Part shown: positions 22,330 to 33,234 of the stretch, in pieces
Layout: each line of letters starts with the position of its first letter
Position numbering within the stretch: the first letter of the stretch is position 1
Origin: Ophioderma brevispina
Lineage: Eukaryota; Echinodermata; Ophiuroidea; Amphilepidida; Ophiodermatidae
Length of the DNA stretch: 64,000 bases
Assembly: GCA_023653785.1 (NCBI GenBank)
Contig: JAMKCH010002915.1
Span: forward strand, 62,001 to 126,000
Direction of reading: 5' to 3'
The notes under the pieces: generated by a model
Database searches by the model: none
Seen by the model: only the letters and a program-made list of their open reading frames with translations
What the model was told of the DNA's origin: nothing
Program-made: the position numbers and the translations under genes

Positions 22330-23800
22330 CCCTGATCCCCCCTATTTTTTTTATAACAACTAGGTTTTTTATACCTAGTTTATCAGTTGAAAATTTGAAA
22401 AACCAGGTTTATAGATTAATAAAGCTAGTTTTTTGATAAATCTGTTTTATCGGTCGGAAAACCTGGTTTAAAATAAAACCTGTATAAAAAAAGGGGTATC
22501 GGTTGAAGACCGATTCTTCAAAAACCTTGCCTTTTGAATTTGATAAACATTGGTTTTTGATCTGAAAAAAAAAACAGATTATATTGATTCAAAAAGCCAG
22601 GTTTTTGATAAGGTTTTTATGGGCCGAGAAACAGGTTTACACAAATTGAAAATTTGAAAATTCTGGGTTTTTTTATTTGAAAAATAGATTAGCAATTCGA
22701 AAGGCTAGGTTTTTATAAACCAGGTTTATCGAATTAATTAAACAAAATCAGGTTTATCGATTTGAAAAGCTAGGTTTATTGATTTTGATAAACCTGTTTT
22801 TGGTCGATTTAAAAAAAAAACAGGTTTATCTATTTGAAAAGTGTTTGAAAAACTTGGTTTCTCAGAGAATAAACTTGGGAAAATGGTTCTAGTCTATTAG
22901 TATACCTGCTAATGGCACATATTTTCCCAGAGAAAAAGTAAAACCTAGTTTCCTCACTCAATATACATGTTTTTTTTAAATGAAAAACCAGGTTTTTCCA
23001 CAAATCTTGCCTATCGAATTTGATATATTTGATATTTGACTATAGTCATGGTAGGGTGAAAGGTCACATACCAAGGTCAAAGGTCATTAAAGATCAACTT
23101 TGCAGAGAGTGAAAGAAAGGTGGATTGCAAAATTAGGCAACACAAGTGGTTCGAGAACCGCCTTGTTCAAAATGTTGCCTTTGTTGTCGGATTTGATACT
23201 TTTTTTCGATTTGAAAAAACAACAAACAAAAACAACAAAATAAAACAGGTTTATCAATTAAAGCTAGGTTTTGATCATCCTAGTTTATTGGTGAGATATC
23301 TGTTTTCCTTTGGAAACCATTTTTGTGTCGCCTGCCTTAAAGACACTGAGTGATTTGCTATATCGGAAAATAATAATTAAAAAAAAAGAACACAAAAAGC
23401 AAAATCATCAAAAATCAGATTTTTGCATGTTTTTAACAAGTATTGGTATCCTAACATACCCAATAAGGACAAAATCGAATATTTTAGCAATTAGTGTCCG
23501 TACGGACACTTATTACTACACATAATTGAATGGAAATGCTTATCTTTGAACACTGCCAATCATTTGCTAGCTGCACATATACCAGGGTAACTTGCAATGT
23601 TGTGGCTTTTATCCACTCCGACTTTATACCATCTTCGATGGAAAAATTGAAAAAAAGTTTATGGATTCGAAAAGCTAGCTTTTGATGAACTTACTATTTA
23701 TTGGCCGAGAAACTTGGTTTGGTTAATCTGGTTTATTGTCAGAAAAACCAGAGTTTTGTTTTCGAAAATCAATGTATCTCGTCTATTTTTGAAATGCTTG
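22330..23800. repeat. AT-rich irregular repeat field built on CCAGGTTTATCGATTTGAAAA-like units
   Basis: Dozens of imperfect copies of a short motif (RCCWGGTTTATC..TTTGAAAAGCTAGGTTTTTGATAA and variants) in both orientations, with spacing too irregular for a simple tandem array. Copies are partly self-complementary (AAACCTGGTTT / AAACCAGGTTT). A non-repetitive patch with AGGTCA motifs lies at 23040-23100. ORFs in the field are not convincing. Confidence 0.75.
23061..23086 (+). promoter_or_regulatory. AGGTCA cluster with a perfect DR1
   Basis: AGGTCA at 23061-23066, then AGGTCA-A-AGGTCA at 23074-23086. DR1 spacing is the consensus for RXR/HNF4/COUP-TF-type nuclear receptors. No promoter is visible nearby, so function is unproven. 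Confidence 0.35.
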
Positions 23801-25330
23801 GACTTAAAATGTAAAACTTGCCTATATATATTTGATTTCAACGTTCCTACAAAAGTATATTACAAACAATTCCAAACATTCAGTGAAATAACGTTTCATA
23901 TTAAAGAGATATAAGATTGTATAATTTATCATTGTTTCAGAATTATGAAATAGTTTTAATTTATTTTTCCTTGATATTTAAAGGTTTACACAAAGATATC
24001 AAAGCAAAGAATGCTATGATCTACTTGTGTAGACTCATCCAAAGTCTTCTTAGATAACAAGTAGTTTTGTGGACAAGGTACAAATATGTACTTAACTTAA
24101 AGTTACGTTAGCATAAGTTCTCAGTGCAAAGATACAAAATCAAGACGGTGAAATAATCAGATTTTATATATGATAGTTCATACCTTTAGTAGATTTTTCA
24201 CTGCTGCAGAAGAAAAATAATCAAAATAAGTTAATTTTTTTTTAATTCAACCTGGTAATAATTCTCTTTTTGTTTTCCAAAATGGTTTGAATGACTTATA
24301 CACAAACCTACATGTATTGTAGATGTCGGTCTATAAGAAAGTTTTTCCATTGAAAAAAAAAACAATCAATACAATCATTTACACACCAAATCAGTTTCTG
24401 GAGTATGTTACAGCTATTGGAAGTTAAAGTCAGAAGCTGACTCATAGATTTTGCAATATAATTAGTGTAGTAATTAAAAATTGTCATCTCGAACTAAAGA
24501 TAGTCACCACGCACCATCCAAATGCTTAATATTCCAAAGTTTAGATGACATCGGATTTTTCGTTTTCAATTCAGTAATCATTAGGTATAACAATGCAATA
24601 CCGTTTATAAAAAAAATTCAAATCCGGAAAAGTTGGTGGACTTTTATATATTGAAAACTTCAATTGAGCTAGTTATTCACACAATGATTAGTATATGACA
24701 ACCATTACGGTATATGCAAGAACATTTGTTTGAAAATTGAGTGCACAATCCTTAGGAAATCTTCTGAGCCAGCCTTTAGAGTGGGATGGCCCAATTTTAT
24801 TATCTACTGTTCATCTTGATTGGGATGCCCTTGCCCCAAAACACTCTTTAAATTCGCACTGACAAGGGAATCAGCTCTTCTAGAAGGCTAATGGTGGCCA
24901 AACAGTTCATTGACGTTAGAAAGGGACCTCACTGGTCAATTATCTTTTGTCCAATAAAGCTCACAACAGCAGTATTGCTTCTGTGAATGGGAGGTGAACC
25001 GACCCTGTAATTGGCGCAAAACCAGATTTAAAAATTTGGTTTTGCTACTACTATATACTTTACTACTTGAATTATGAGAGCTAAAACGAAAGCTATTTTA
25101 CTGTGTGAAATTACTATGGCAACCAAAGCTGGGCACATTTTCGCTCATAAAACCATCCAAACCTAAAACCTTTAATCCCTAATTTCACAGGGTAATAGAG
25201 AAAAACTATAGCTTTCTCCAGACTACCAAACATTTACCACCTCGCTAAAATCGGTTCTGGGGACGAGGCGCTGTTAGCGACCGACCATAGCCCTTTAGTT
25301 TTTGCATGAATAAATCTGGACTTTTCCCTG
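23801..25330. other. Mostly unrecognised AT-rich sequence
   Basis: Contains one direct repeat (24310-24410) but no ORF or domain. If the NHL segment to its right belongs to a minus-strand gene, this is its 3' flank. Confidence 0.4.
24310..24410 (+). repeat. Direct repeat flanking the NHL segment, copy 1
   Basis: Close match to 26521-26626, starting ACATGTATTGTAGATGTCGG and including an A-run and CAATCAATACAATCATTT. The pair brackets the NHL-coding segment 2.2 kb apart. Confidence 0.85.
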
Positions 25331-25339
25331 AATGACACC

Positions 25340-26425
25340 AATAACTTATTGTTCCTTTATTTATAAAGGCGAGGGCCGGGCAACATGGGTGCATCTACGC
25401 AATTTATACCAACGATCACCAGACAAGAAAACCAATAGATGCCGCCATTGGCTCCAACATACTTGCAAAAGATATGTGTCTGCCCGTAACAATAAACTCC
25501 CCAAGGGTTCCAGTAGCTCACATCTAGTGAAGGCTTCAGATGGTGAAGCACTGTCTGTGGCATCTATTCCAGTACTTTATTTTTTGTAAAATCACTAACA
25601 ATAATAGTATCCTGTGATGTCACTGCAAGGTAGTATGGATTGATGACCACCTTGATACTAGCAATGTGGAGATCCATCTTGGTCTGTGTTTGCTGATATA
25701 TGGATTGTGATCACTCCTACCAGCAGCTGACCCTTGCTATCCATTGCCAATCCCCAGAGAAATCATAGCCAGTATCAGAAGGTATCCATCAGGGGAATAC
25801 TGGCCACCCCGGTGGGCTCACCCAACCGTCACCACTGACCGCATGACGACCAAGCTTGCCAAAAACGCGGACAAATATGGCACGCCATGGTGGATAATGA
25901 CAATGGTTCCCTCATCGTATGGTATTCTATCCCATGGATATTTTTTGTGATACATGATTGGACGCAAAAACTGTATACAACAGGGGTCACATCTATGTTC
26001 GCTCTCGCGTGCCATATTTGTCCGCATTTTGGTAACGATCATTACGTTCAGTATCACAGATGAGTGAGCCACCGGACTGCCACCCATTTCCCTTTGTACC
26101 CACCTGTGGCTCATACACCTTGACATGGTGAGTCTCGTCTGTCACATCTAGTTTCCCTCAGAGTTAACAGTGACACCATGAGGTTCTGATTTTTCCCAGG
26201 GATCCAGTCCGGCGATGTGTCAAGTTTAGTTGTATTCTCCATCACTGCTGTACACCTTTACCTGTGCTGCATCCTCATCTGCTACAGCGATGTCTCCATT
26301 AGGATTGACTGCAATACCCCTAGCACTAGACAGCTTACCAGGTCCTTGCTGGAACAAACTCATTCCTCAAGCACAATGAGGCCATCAAGAATTTGTTGTT
26401 GTGTTCAATTTGTCCAGCTAATTTA
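25340..26425 (-). pseudogene. NHL-repeat protein segment (fragment, several frameshifts)
   Basis: On the minus strand 26360-26226 gives a clean 44-codon frame that includes SSARGIAVNPNGDIAVADED followed by AAQVKVYSSDGEY, a canonical NHL blade (GIAV-x-NGDI-V-D-x-V-V-S-DG). A second blade near 26190-26100 contains HGVTVNSEGN, a TAG stop, DVTDETHHVKVYE. A third at 25657-25568 contains INPYYLAVTSQDTIIVSDF. A WNPWGVYC-like start of another blade follows near 25500. Blades lie in three frames, so at least three indels or stops break the reading. NHL blades form beta-propellers for protein or RNA binding, as in TRIM-NHL proteins. No RING or B-box is visible. A minus-strand AG near 26440 could be an acceptor. 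It may be an old pseudogene or a real exon with read errors. Confidence 0.75.
25858..26032. repeat. Inverted repeat inside the NHL segment
   Basis: Arm 25858-25885 (core GCGGACAAATATGGCACGC) is complementary to 26007-26032 with one mismatch and one indel; the loop is about 121 bp. Confidence 0.85.
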
Positions 26426-26520
26426 ACTGTTTATTAGATAGAATAGACAATTGTTACAAATAATAAACATAAAAATAAATTGTTTAATTACCTTATCATT
26501 GTACTACATATATAAACCAT

Positions 26521-26626
26521 ACATGTATTGTAGATGTCGGTCTATAATGAAAAGTTTTTCAAATTGAAAAAAAAAAACAATCAATACAATCATTTAGCAC
26601 AGCCAAATCAGTTCTTAAAGTATGTT
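26521..26626 (+). repeat. Direct repeat flanking the NHL segment, copy 2
   Basis: Partner of 24310-24410. Confidence 0.85.
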
Positions 26627-26639
26627 GTTGTTAGAGCTT

Positions 26640-27480
26640 ACACTGGAGTGAGCCTACCCCCAGGACTTTCCGCAGTAAAGTACCTGTGGACTAAGTTGAA
26701 TAGCATAAATATGTTTGGCAAGTAAAATGTGCTGAATCCCTTTTAACAAGAAAATTAGTACATAAGATTACTGGGTGAAGTTCCCAATATTTCTCCCAGG
26801 AGGGGAAGCATTAAAAGGATACCCAAGCATGCTAATAAAATTTGAAGACATTTGAGCATTTTAAGGATTCTAAATCTGTGAAAAGTTCAGTTAATCATGC
26901 CTGAAATTAGAAATATTAACTGGAACTAATATAAAACTGTTTAAAGCCATGTCCTAAATAAAATACACCATAGTACCACAAATCACAATGGATGAACTGG
27001 AGTTGGCCTAAACAATGATAAAAAAAGAACTCGCAATACAATGATGTAGGAAGGTTAAACATCTTGATTGCCTGGGGAAGTTCAAGAGTAAGACACATAC
27101 AGAACCCCTTAAACTTAACACGCAAATTAAAACAAAAGCATTGTTTAACATTGCACTAAGGAGCTATAGACATATTACCTTATAGGTTGCATTAAACAGC
27201 AAAAATTAAACTGTGACTAATACTAAAATGATTAAAGCCAAAATGTAAATCACAATTTGTTGACAAATGTGATGAAAAAAAAATAAGACAAACGAACAAA
27301 AATTATGCCAAATGTAAATGCAAAAGACTTAAGAAAACGACAAATGACCCGCCACACTTTACACAATTATCAAAAAAAAAAAAAAATAACGAAAAAAAGT
27401 AAAAGTAAACTTTGCTGATGATACAATAGTTTTCTTTAAAACCTTTCGTTATAAATTTGGGCCCTGGACCGAAGCACCAT
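26640..27480. other. Unrecognised AT-rich sequence between the NHL and kinase segments
   Basis: No domain on either strand. If kinase and NHL belong to one minus-strand gene this would be intron. Confidence 0.4.
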
Positions 27481-27496
27481 TAACCCTCGTCTGTGG

Positions 27497-27625
27497 GCCA
27501 TTTAGGAGCGTCCGTATAATAGATACAAGCGGCCCCTGTATCAAGCTTACAAGTTTGAATAAATCCTGAACACCACCAAAGCCATTACGAATGACTTGTG
27601 GACACGCAAGAAGAAGAAAAGAAAA
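27497..27625 (+). repeat. Repeat C1, copy 1
   Basis: Shares GGGCCAT..TTAGGAGCGTCCGTAT, GAATAAATC.TGA, ACACCACCA..AAGCCATTAC and GACTTGTGGA-like blocks with 37517-37645, in the same orientation and about 10 kb apart. Confidence 0.85.
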
Positions 27626-27626
27626 G

Positions 27627-27790
27627 CCTCGTCTTACCAAGCCTTTTTTTGCAACACGGTTACCAAGGGGGGGGGGGGTTACCACCCCCTATGAATTGTT
27701 TATAAAGCACCCGATGCTTATGCTTTTGATACCATGGATAGCTATTGTCCTCCTCTTTACATTGATATCAAAATAAGTAAAATAAGTACC
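27627..27790 (+). repeat. Repeat C2, copy 2
   Basis: CCTCGTCTTACCAAGCC, then a G12-run/C-run hairpin (27666-27690), then CTCTTTACATTGATA near 27755 as in the 20.05 kb copy. Confidence 0.65.
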
Positions 27791-28422
27791 AACAACCTAG
27801 TATGGCGTCACAATGACGCAATCAAGTCCCGCTAGTCGGCAAAAATTGGCATTTTCCATAGAAAATAGGCGAAAAATTCCAATTTTTGCACGGCGGCTAA
27901 CAACTTAGGAATAATCGATTTTCATGCGGTTTCATTCATCAGCTCTAATGATGGCAATTGGCTAGTTTTACATAAACAAAGAGTTTTAGAGCCATACTGT
28001 GCTATATTTTCAAAATACCCCATAAAAATATCCTTTGGTGCACCACCCCCCCCCCCTTACCCTTCGACTTTGGCGGCATACCAACCCCGGTGAAGGTGCT
28101 ACCTTCACAAATTTTTTTTTCGCTAAATTGACCGAAAAGGTGAGAGAACGATTACCTAGATGCCTTTTTCAACGATTTTTTTCTGCAGGGGGGTAAGTTT
28201 TTTTTCGTACCCACCGCATTTAACGGCACAAACCTTTTACATTAGAGAACATCACGAGAGAAGTACCGACATGTCAAGTACAAAACCAAGATGCACAGAC
28301 AATGTCCAATTTCCATAGTACATGGTGTCGAATGTTCGCGTATTCCCAATGCAAAGTGTCATTTATTAGTATTTTTACATTTTGCAACGGTTCAAGAGCC
28401 TAACTTTTCAAGCGTGTTTTAT

Positions 28423-28560
28423 CCCCCCCCTTCCTCATCCACCCTACGACCCACTCCACCCCCACTTCCCCCATTTTCCCCCCCACTCCTCCTCATCCCC
28501 AGCTCCACCCCTTCCTTTTCCCCCTCTCTCCTCCTCTTCCCCTCCGAAAAATTACCTTTG
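28423..28560. repeat. Pyrimidine-rich (C/CT) tract
   Basis: Long C runs and CCT/CCA repeats. Pro/Ser-rich ORFs across it (99 and 80 codons) are compositional. Confidence 0.85.
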
Positions 28561-28899
28561 TCAGGGGGACTTATTAAGTTTGACCCGTAATAACATCCTC
28601 CCCCTAAAAAGAAAATTTGAATGAAATATTTTTTCCAAATATGGCTTTATACCTTTAACCATTCCGTGGTTAAATTCTAACAATTTACACAGCTGCAAAT
28701 TTACGTGTTTTTTAATGTTCTTGCATTTCTGCCTTCAGTCTATATTAACAAGTTGTAATACTAAATTCGCAACAAAAACTTTAGGCAGCTATGGAAAGGT
28801 ATCTACCAAGATATTTTCTTTTCCATCGATATGTCTTATGTCCAGTTTGTATTCTGGTAGATGGCAGGGGATCCATCGGTGACATATTTGAGGGAAACC

Positions 28900-29600
28900 C
28901 TACTCAAGATACATATAAAAGGTTTGAGGGGTTTTTTTCTTTATTTGGGGGGGGGTGAAGGGTTTTTCGGAAAATCTTAGAGGGTGTGATTCTGAATAGC
29001 ACCATGCAAAATTGGAAAGTTGGTTGAGAAAGGAATTTTAAAGGGGAATAACCAGGATATTATTATATTTTTTGAAATATAGCCATATTAAACCATGCGC
29101 AGGATCACAAATTGGCTAAACATGTTAAGAAGGGTTTAGTCAATTTGAGGGTGGTGATTTTAAATAGACACCATACAAAATCACCACATTAGGGGAAAGT
29201 TGATTTAAAGTGGAATTACCCTTTTCTTTTCTTTTTTTTAAGATAGCGTTATCGAACCATGCGCAATTTGACTAAATGAAGTGTATTAGGCATGCAAAAC
29301 CCATACAAAATCACCACATTGGTGGGCGTGGCGTAGCCAGAGGGGAAGGGCAGGGGGGCAGGCTTCCCCCCCTGTGGGGAATCTTGCCACCCCCCCCCCT
29401 GCCCCCTGAAAAATTTGTGATTTACATAGGACATATAATATACTAACAAATATATACTTAATATATGTTTGCCCCCTGACAATATAGTGCCCCCATTGCC
29501 CACCCCCTGAAAAAAAAGATGGGCTATGTCACTGATTGGTGGAAAGTGGATTACCCGATTTTCCTATTTTTTTTTAATATAAAATATGGAATTCTCGTCC
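28900..29600. repeat. Divergent tandem repeat array (about three units), interrupted by a MITE
   Basis: Units share ACCATGCAAAAT or CATACAAAATCACCACATT, GGAAAGTTG / GGAAAGTGG, GAATTACCC or GATTACCC, then a T-rich segment and ACCATGCGCA. The period is roughly 150-175 bp. The last unit is cut by the 29326-29534 hAT-like element. Confidence 0.7.
29326..29534. mobile_element. hAT-like MITE with perfect 8-bp TSD
   Basis: 209 bp bounded by ATTGGTGG at 29318-29325 and 29535-29542. The left end GCGTGGCGTAGCC and the right end read inward, CAGTGACATAGCC, are imperfect inverted repeats of the CAGTGGCGTAGCC type known in hAT elements. The interior has runs of G and C (CAGGGGGGCAGGC, then CCCCCCCTG). 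Removing it restores the tandem unit CACATTGGTGG-AAAGTGGATTACC. Confidence 0.88.
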
Positions 29601-29944
29601 GACCAAGCCTTCAAATGGTTATATTTGTTAATCAACTTTGGCAGGCTACATTGAGCATTATTAAAAAAAGGGGACATCATAATGTTTTGTGAGTTTAAAA
29701 TCCCGTCAACCCTTTCTAGTGCAGCGAGATGGAAAATTAAGAGCCCCACCATAAGAATCCTGATCGTTTTACTACAGAACAGATTCCTGCATCTACATAC
29801 ATCATAGTTACAATAGCCGCGGAATATCTTTTTAAAGATTTGCTGTCACAATATTAATTTTGATAACATTCTTTAAAAGAGTTGCCAACCCCATTCATAA
29901 TATGGCGCTGCCTATAAATGTGAATAGTACTTACCTGTGAATAG

Positions 29945-29950
29945 GACTTA
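29945..29950 (-). other. Candidate 5' splice donor after the kinase segment
   Basis: Minus-strand GTAAGT directly after the INDIL-coding sequence of kinase subdomain XI. Confidence 0.4.
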
Positions 29951-30780
29951 CCATGTCAATATATCATTGATAATAGGCCTTTTATGCCAGTCTGTCTCCC
30001 AGCATTGTCTCATCAAGTCTGCAATGGGTTTCGGGCAGTCAGGGGGAATTGGTGGTCTATCATTGTATGCAAACACCCTCCACATATGTGGTGGTCTACA
30101 GCCTTTAAAATGGTACGGTAGTCCACTGCTCCCACACCATCACTCCAAAGACTAGATATCATTAAGGATGGAGAACGTTTTCGTCCTTAAGGAGACTTAG
30201 GGTGCCATCCATGCATATACCGCTGCTTTGTGTTGCATTACTCATTGTATCTCCCAATTCCTTGCTGTCCCAAAGTCTCCCAGTTTCAAGACATTTTTCT
30301 CAATGAGGTAGTTTAGGTGATCACATCTTTGTGGACAATCTTCTTTTCTTTTCAGATTTTATGGCCCTTGCTGCCTGGGCCTTGCCCCCCAATCGATAAA
30401 GCGATTCATTGATAGGCTTTGTGCTTTGGTTTCTGTCAAGGTAGGATCGAAGGGAACCACCTTGACAGAGTTCCATAACCAGTATAAATTTGAAATGCCT
30501 CATCAACAACTCCTAGAAGCTACACATATGGTATGGTTAAGCTGAGATAAAATGTCCTGCTCCTGTTTATTGATTTGATGTAACTTTTTGGCAGCAACTT
30601 GCTGTTCACCTTTTGACTGTCTCCATGTTGCTTTATAAACTGCTGCTGAAAGCTCCTTCTCCTATAACTCCCAGTAACATGAGATCCTTTTGCTTGATGA
30701 CTGGTGTGACATAAGCCCTGTTTGCTCAAAGGTGGTGCTAAAGGTTTGAAGGAGGACAGAGAATCGGACTGACCATATGA
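29951..30780 (-). pseudogene. Protein kinase domain of the tyrosine-kinase-like (MLK/TAK1-type) group, frameshifted
   Basis: Read on the minus strand the segment spans most of a kinase domain without introns. Glycine loop GVIGEGAF near 30670-30650; VAAKKLHQINKQ with the ATP-site lysine near 30587; FILVMELCQGGSLRSYLDRN at about 30490-30420; IVHKDV (catalytic loop, HKD for HRD) near 30330; DFGTA at 30277-30263; AWMAP near 30214; VFGVMVWE; then PPIPPDCPKPIADLMRQCWE and RPIINDIL up to 29955. At least five 1-2 nt shifts are needed. DFGTA, WMAP and the CPKP-LM-QCW tail favour TKL kinases such as MLK or TAK1. It ends at a consensus splice donor (minus-strand GTAAGT, 29950-29945), so it looks like a large exon rather than a processed copy. 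Pseudogene versus read error is unresolved. Confidence 0.8.
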
Positions 30781-30837
30781 AGAAAAAAAAAATGAACAAG
30801 GAACATGTTTAAAAAAGATAATCTTTCAATCCATATG

Positions 30838-31018
30838 CCGGTGTGGCAGGAGATATAGTCCCTCGGGACCAATGGGGAACAATAGGGCAATCGATTCCAG
30901 TTGACTCTTCACGCAACATTAGTCCATCACGCTTATTCCGTTGTCGTCTATGGAGTATGGAGCCCGGACTATTTTTCCTGCCGGACCATATTCAGTAACC
31001 AGGCTTTTGCAAAAATGC
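30838..31018 (+). repeat. Interspersed repeat B, copy 2
   Basis: Begins CCGGTGTGGCAGGAGATAT and shares blocks with 4681-4820 and 31534-31630. Confidence 0.75.
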
Positions 31019-31533
31019 AAGCAACTCATGTTATTTGTTTTAGGGTTCAAAAACACTGGTCTTTCAGAAAAAGGGTAGTTTAACCTATTTAATTGTAGTT
31101 TTAAATATAATAAGATACATATTTTATGCCAACAATTTCTTGAGTTAAAAGTTTACATAAAAGTTTCTTGGGGGGAATCATTGTTAGGTGAAGGGGGTAT
31201 GTTAGTGAGCAAAAATGCGTCATGCATGTGTACACTATCATTACCTGAGTCCCACCTGGGTATAAAATGAATTAATCTGTTATTTAACTGTGTAAATTGT
31301 CAAGGCAATCCCATAATTTACCCTGAGACAAGTAACCTAAAATGACAGGAAGGGATGAGAGGGTCAAAAAGAGGCCTTATTTTTCAGTGTAGTTGTAATA
31401 AGCAAATTCATAAGTTTTGGTTGGAATGACAGAGGAATGTCTGAAGTGTGTTCCAGTTAAAAGTCGAATGACTGTGTAGGTCAAAGGTTGTCTACTAATT
31501 AATGCTAATTGTTGTTCATATATATTAGGAAAT

Positions 31534-31630
31534 GACCGGTGTGGCAGAGATATTCCTCCGGACGGAAACAATGGTGAACCAAATAGGGCAATACGATCAG
31601 GCTCGGCGCCACCGCTCATATGGAGGTGTT
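31534..31630 (+). repeat. Interspersed repeat B, copy 3 (short)
   Basis: ACCGGTGTGGCAGAGATAT followed by AACAATGGTGAACC.AATAGGGC. It ends at a TATGGAG block. Confidence 0.75.
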
Positions 31631-31639
31631 TAGGTAACC

Positions 31640-31950
31640 TGCTTAACTAGAATAAACCACTAGAAAAGATGTTAGAGCTCCCCAAACCAACCCAGTCAGG
31701 GAGCCGGTCAATGTTTTTGATAATGATCTTATAGGGGCGAGTTTGTCTAGGGTTAAAAAGTTCAAGACAAGGAGCAAATACGAATGAGATTTTCGGGGGA
31801 AAGGGGGGAAAAACGAAGGTGGTGTAATTGGTGGGATGGCGCAATATAGCAGGGCCTACCTACTGGGGAGGATATCTATAGAGAGAATCTGAGAGGGATA
31901 GGGAAATCGAGGGGGTACTTACAGATAAGGGATAACCCACTATTACAAAT
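31640..31950. other. No recognisable feature
   Basis: Purine-rich in places; no domain or shared repeat. Confidence 0.4.
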
Positions 31951-31955
31951 TAGGA

Positions 31956-32408
31956 TCACACTTTATACCACTTGCTAACTGCGTGGCTGGCCTCCGGCGT
32001 ATCATCCAACGTCCTGGATGCGCACGTAGTGGAGGAGACTAGCTCGGCCACCGGCTTGGGTGCAAGGCGCACCCCCTCGGAGTCCGACGAGCATGATGGA
32101 GTGCATAGAATCCGGTGGGGATTGGTGTGTATAGCAGCGGATGACCGGAGAACTATATAGGGAGTAGAGGCGCGCCTCGAAGCGTAAATGGACTGCGTGG
32201 TTGTTGGAACGAATGATGTACGCGCTCGGAGCACCGTGCGGAGGGAGGAGGTATCGGAGCGAGTTATGGTTGGTAGTGGATGGAGCGAGTGGGGATGCGC
32301 CGTTTGTGTTAACGGGGGAGGAGGAGGAGCGTCGAGGACGGTATGGTTGGTATTTGATGGAGCGCAGTGGTGATGTGCTGTTTGGTTAACGGTGGAGGAG
32401 GCGCGCAT
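31956..32408 (-). other. 150-codon Ser/Thr/Pro-rich ORF across a GC-rich tandem repeat
   Basis: The longest open frame in the window, but about half of it is antisense to the GC-rich tandem repeat. The product is Ser/Thr/Pro/His-rich with no motif. Stop-codon depletion in GC-rich DNA explains its length. I do not regard it as a supported gene. Confidence 0.12.
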
Positions 32409-32430
32409 CGGAGCGCGTATGGATGGTAAG
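32160..32430. repeat. GC-rich tandem repeat, about four units of 72-77 bp
   Basis: Units contain GGAGGAGG..GCG.(C/T)TCGGAGCG, TATGGTTGGT, TGGATGGAGCGAGTGGGGATG and TGTTTGTGTTAAC, with substitutions and indels. The strongly raised GC and CpG content contrasts with its surroundings. Confidence 0.75.
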
Positions 32431-32439
32431 TGTCTGAGT

Positions 32440-33230
32440 GAGTGACGATGTTTTTTTCTGTGCCGCTCATTTATATGCTAATTTTCAGAATTGCCGTATG
32501 TGTTGGCACTGATGCTAAAGACATCGACCTTCTCTACTGGTGTATGTTAGACCTGGTTTGATAAGTAACGTTCATGAAACCAATGGGAGTATGTACAAGT
32601 CTCATTTTGGTTTGACGTGAAAAGACATATGAAGCTGAATTCATGCAGATGTGCCCGCGTGAGTATATAGGATCCATTGGCCTTGCTTACGTTCAAAGGC
32701 CCATAGCGCCAAATTGGGTGTGTGATTTGGTGATTTAAATTTATTTTATAGGGGGTTACTGACGAAATAATCTTTTCCAGGGTAATTGTACCTACCCGTA
32801 GCAGTTTGAAAATAAAGCTTTATGTTTATGTGGTCTTTATATCAAAAGCTTGCTGCTATGACAGGTGATGATTGCATGGGAGGTGTGGGACTTTAAGGAT
32901 ACAAATTAGGATCTCTTCGTGGGATTGTTGGAGCGGGATTAAACGTTGTTCACAATGAAAACCAAACCAAAACAACAACAGATGCTGTTCACCACTTTAT
33001 ACGGATACATAAAATCCTCAACATTTGTATGCGTTTTTTTCTTTTAAACCGCTTCTTAATGAATGCTTACATTTACACGCATCTAGGCTTGAAATTATAT
33101 TACAACAGTTAAATTGCCTAAAGTCAAAAATCTAGAGAACAATTGACAAGAAAGCCCACAAGTCCACTTTGTCCACTATTCCCGCACCCCCGTAAATCCC
33201 AAATTCAAGCAAAATTCAGAGCATTAAAAA
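32440..33230. other. No recognisable feature
   Basis: AT-rich sequence without shared repeats or ORFs of interest. Confidence 0.4.
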
Positions 33231-33234
33231 GTAC

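Noticed and set aside
22330..23800. CRISPR-like array
   Set aside because: Repeats are imperfect, in both orientations and irregularly spaced, in eukaryotic DNA.
28291..28624. Pro/Ser-rich ORFs of 99 and 80 codons
   Set aside because: Read through a C/CT-rich tract.
31956..32408. 150-codon ORF as a genuine gene
   Set aside because: Overlaps a GC-rich tandem repeat; low-complexity Ser/Thr/Pro composition; no domain.
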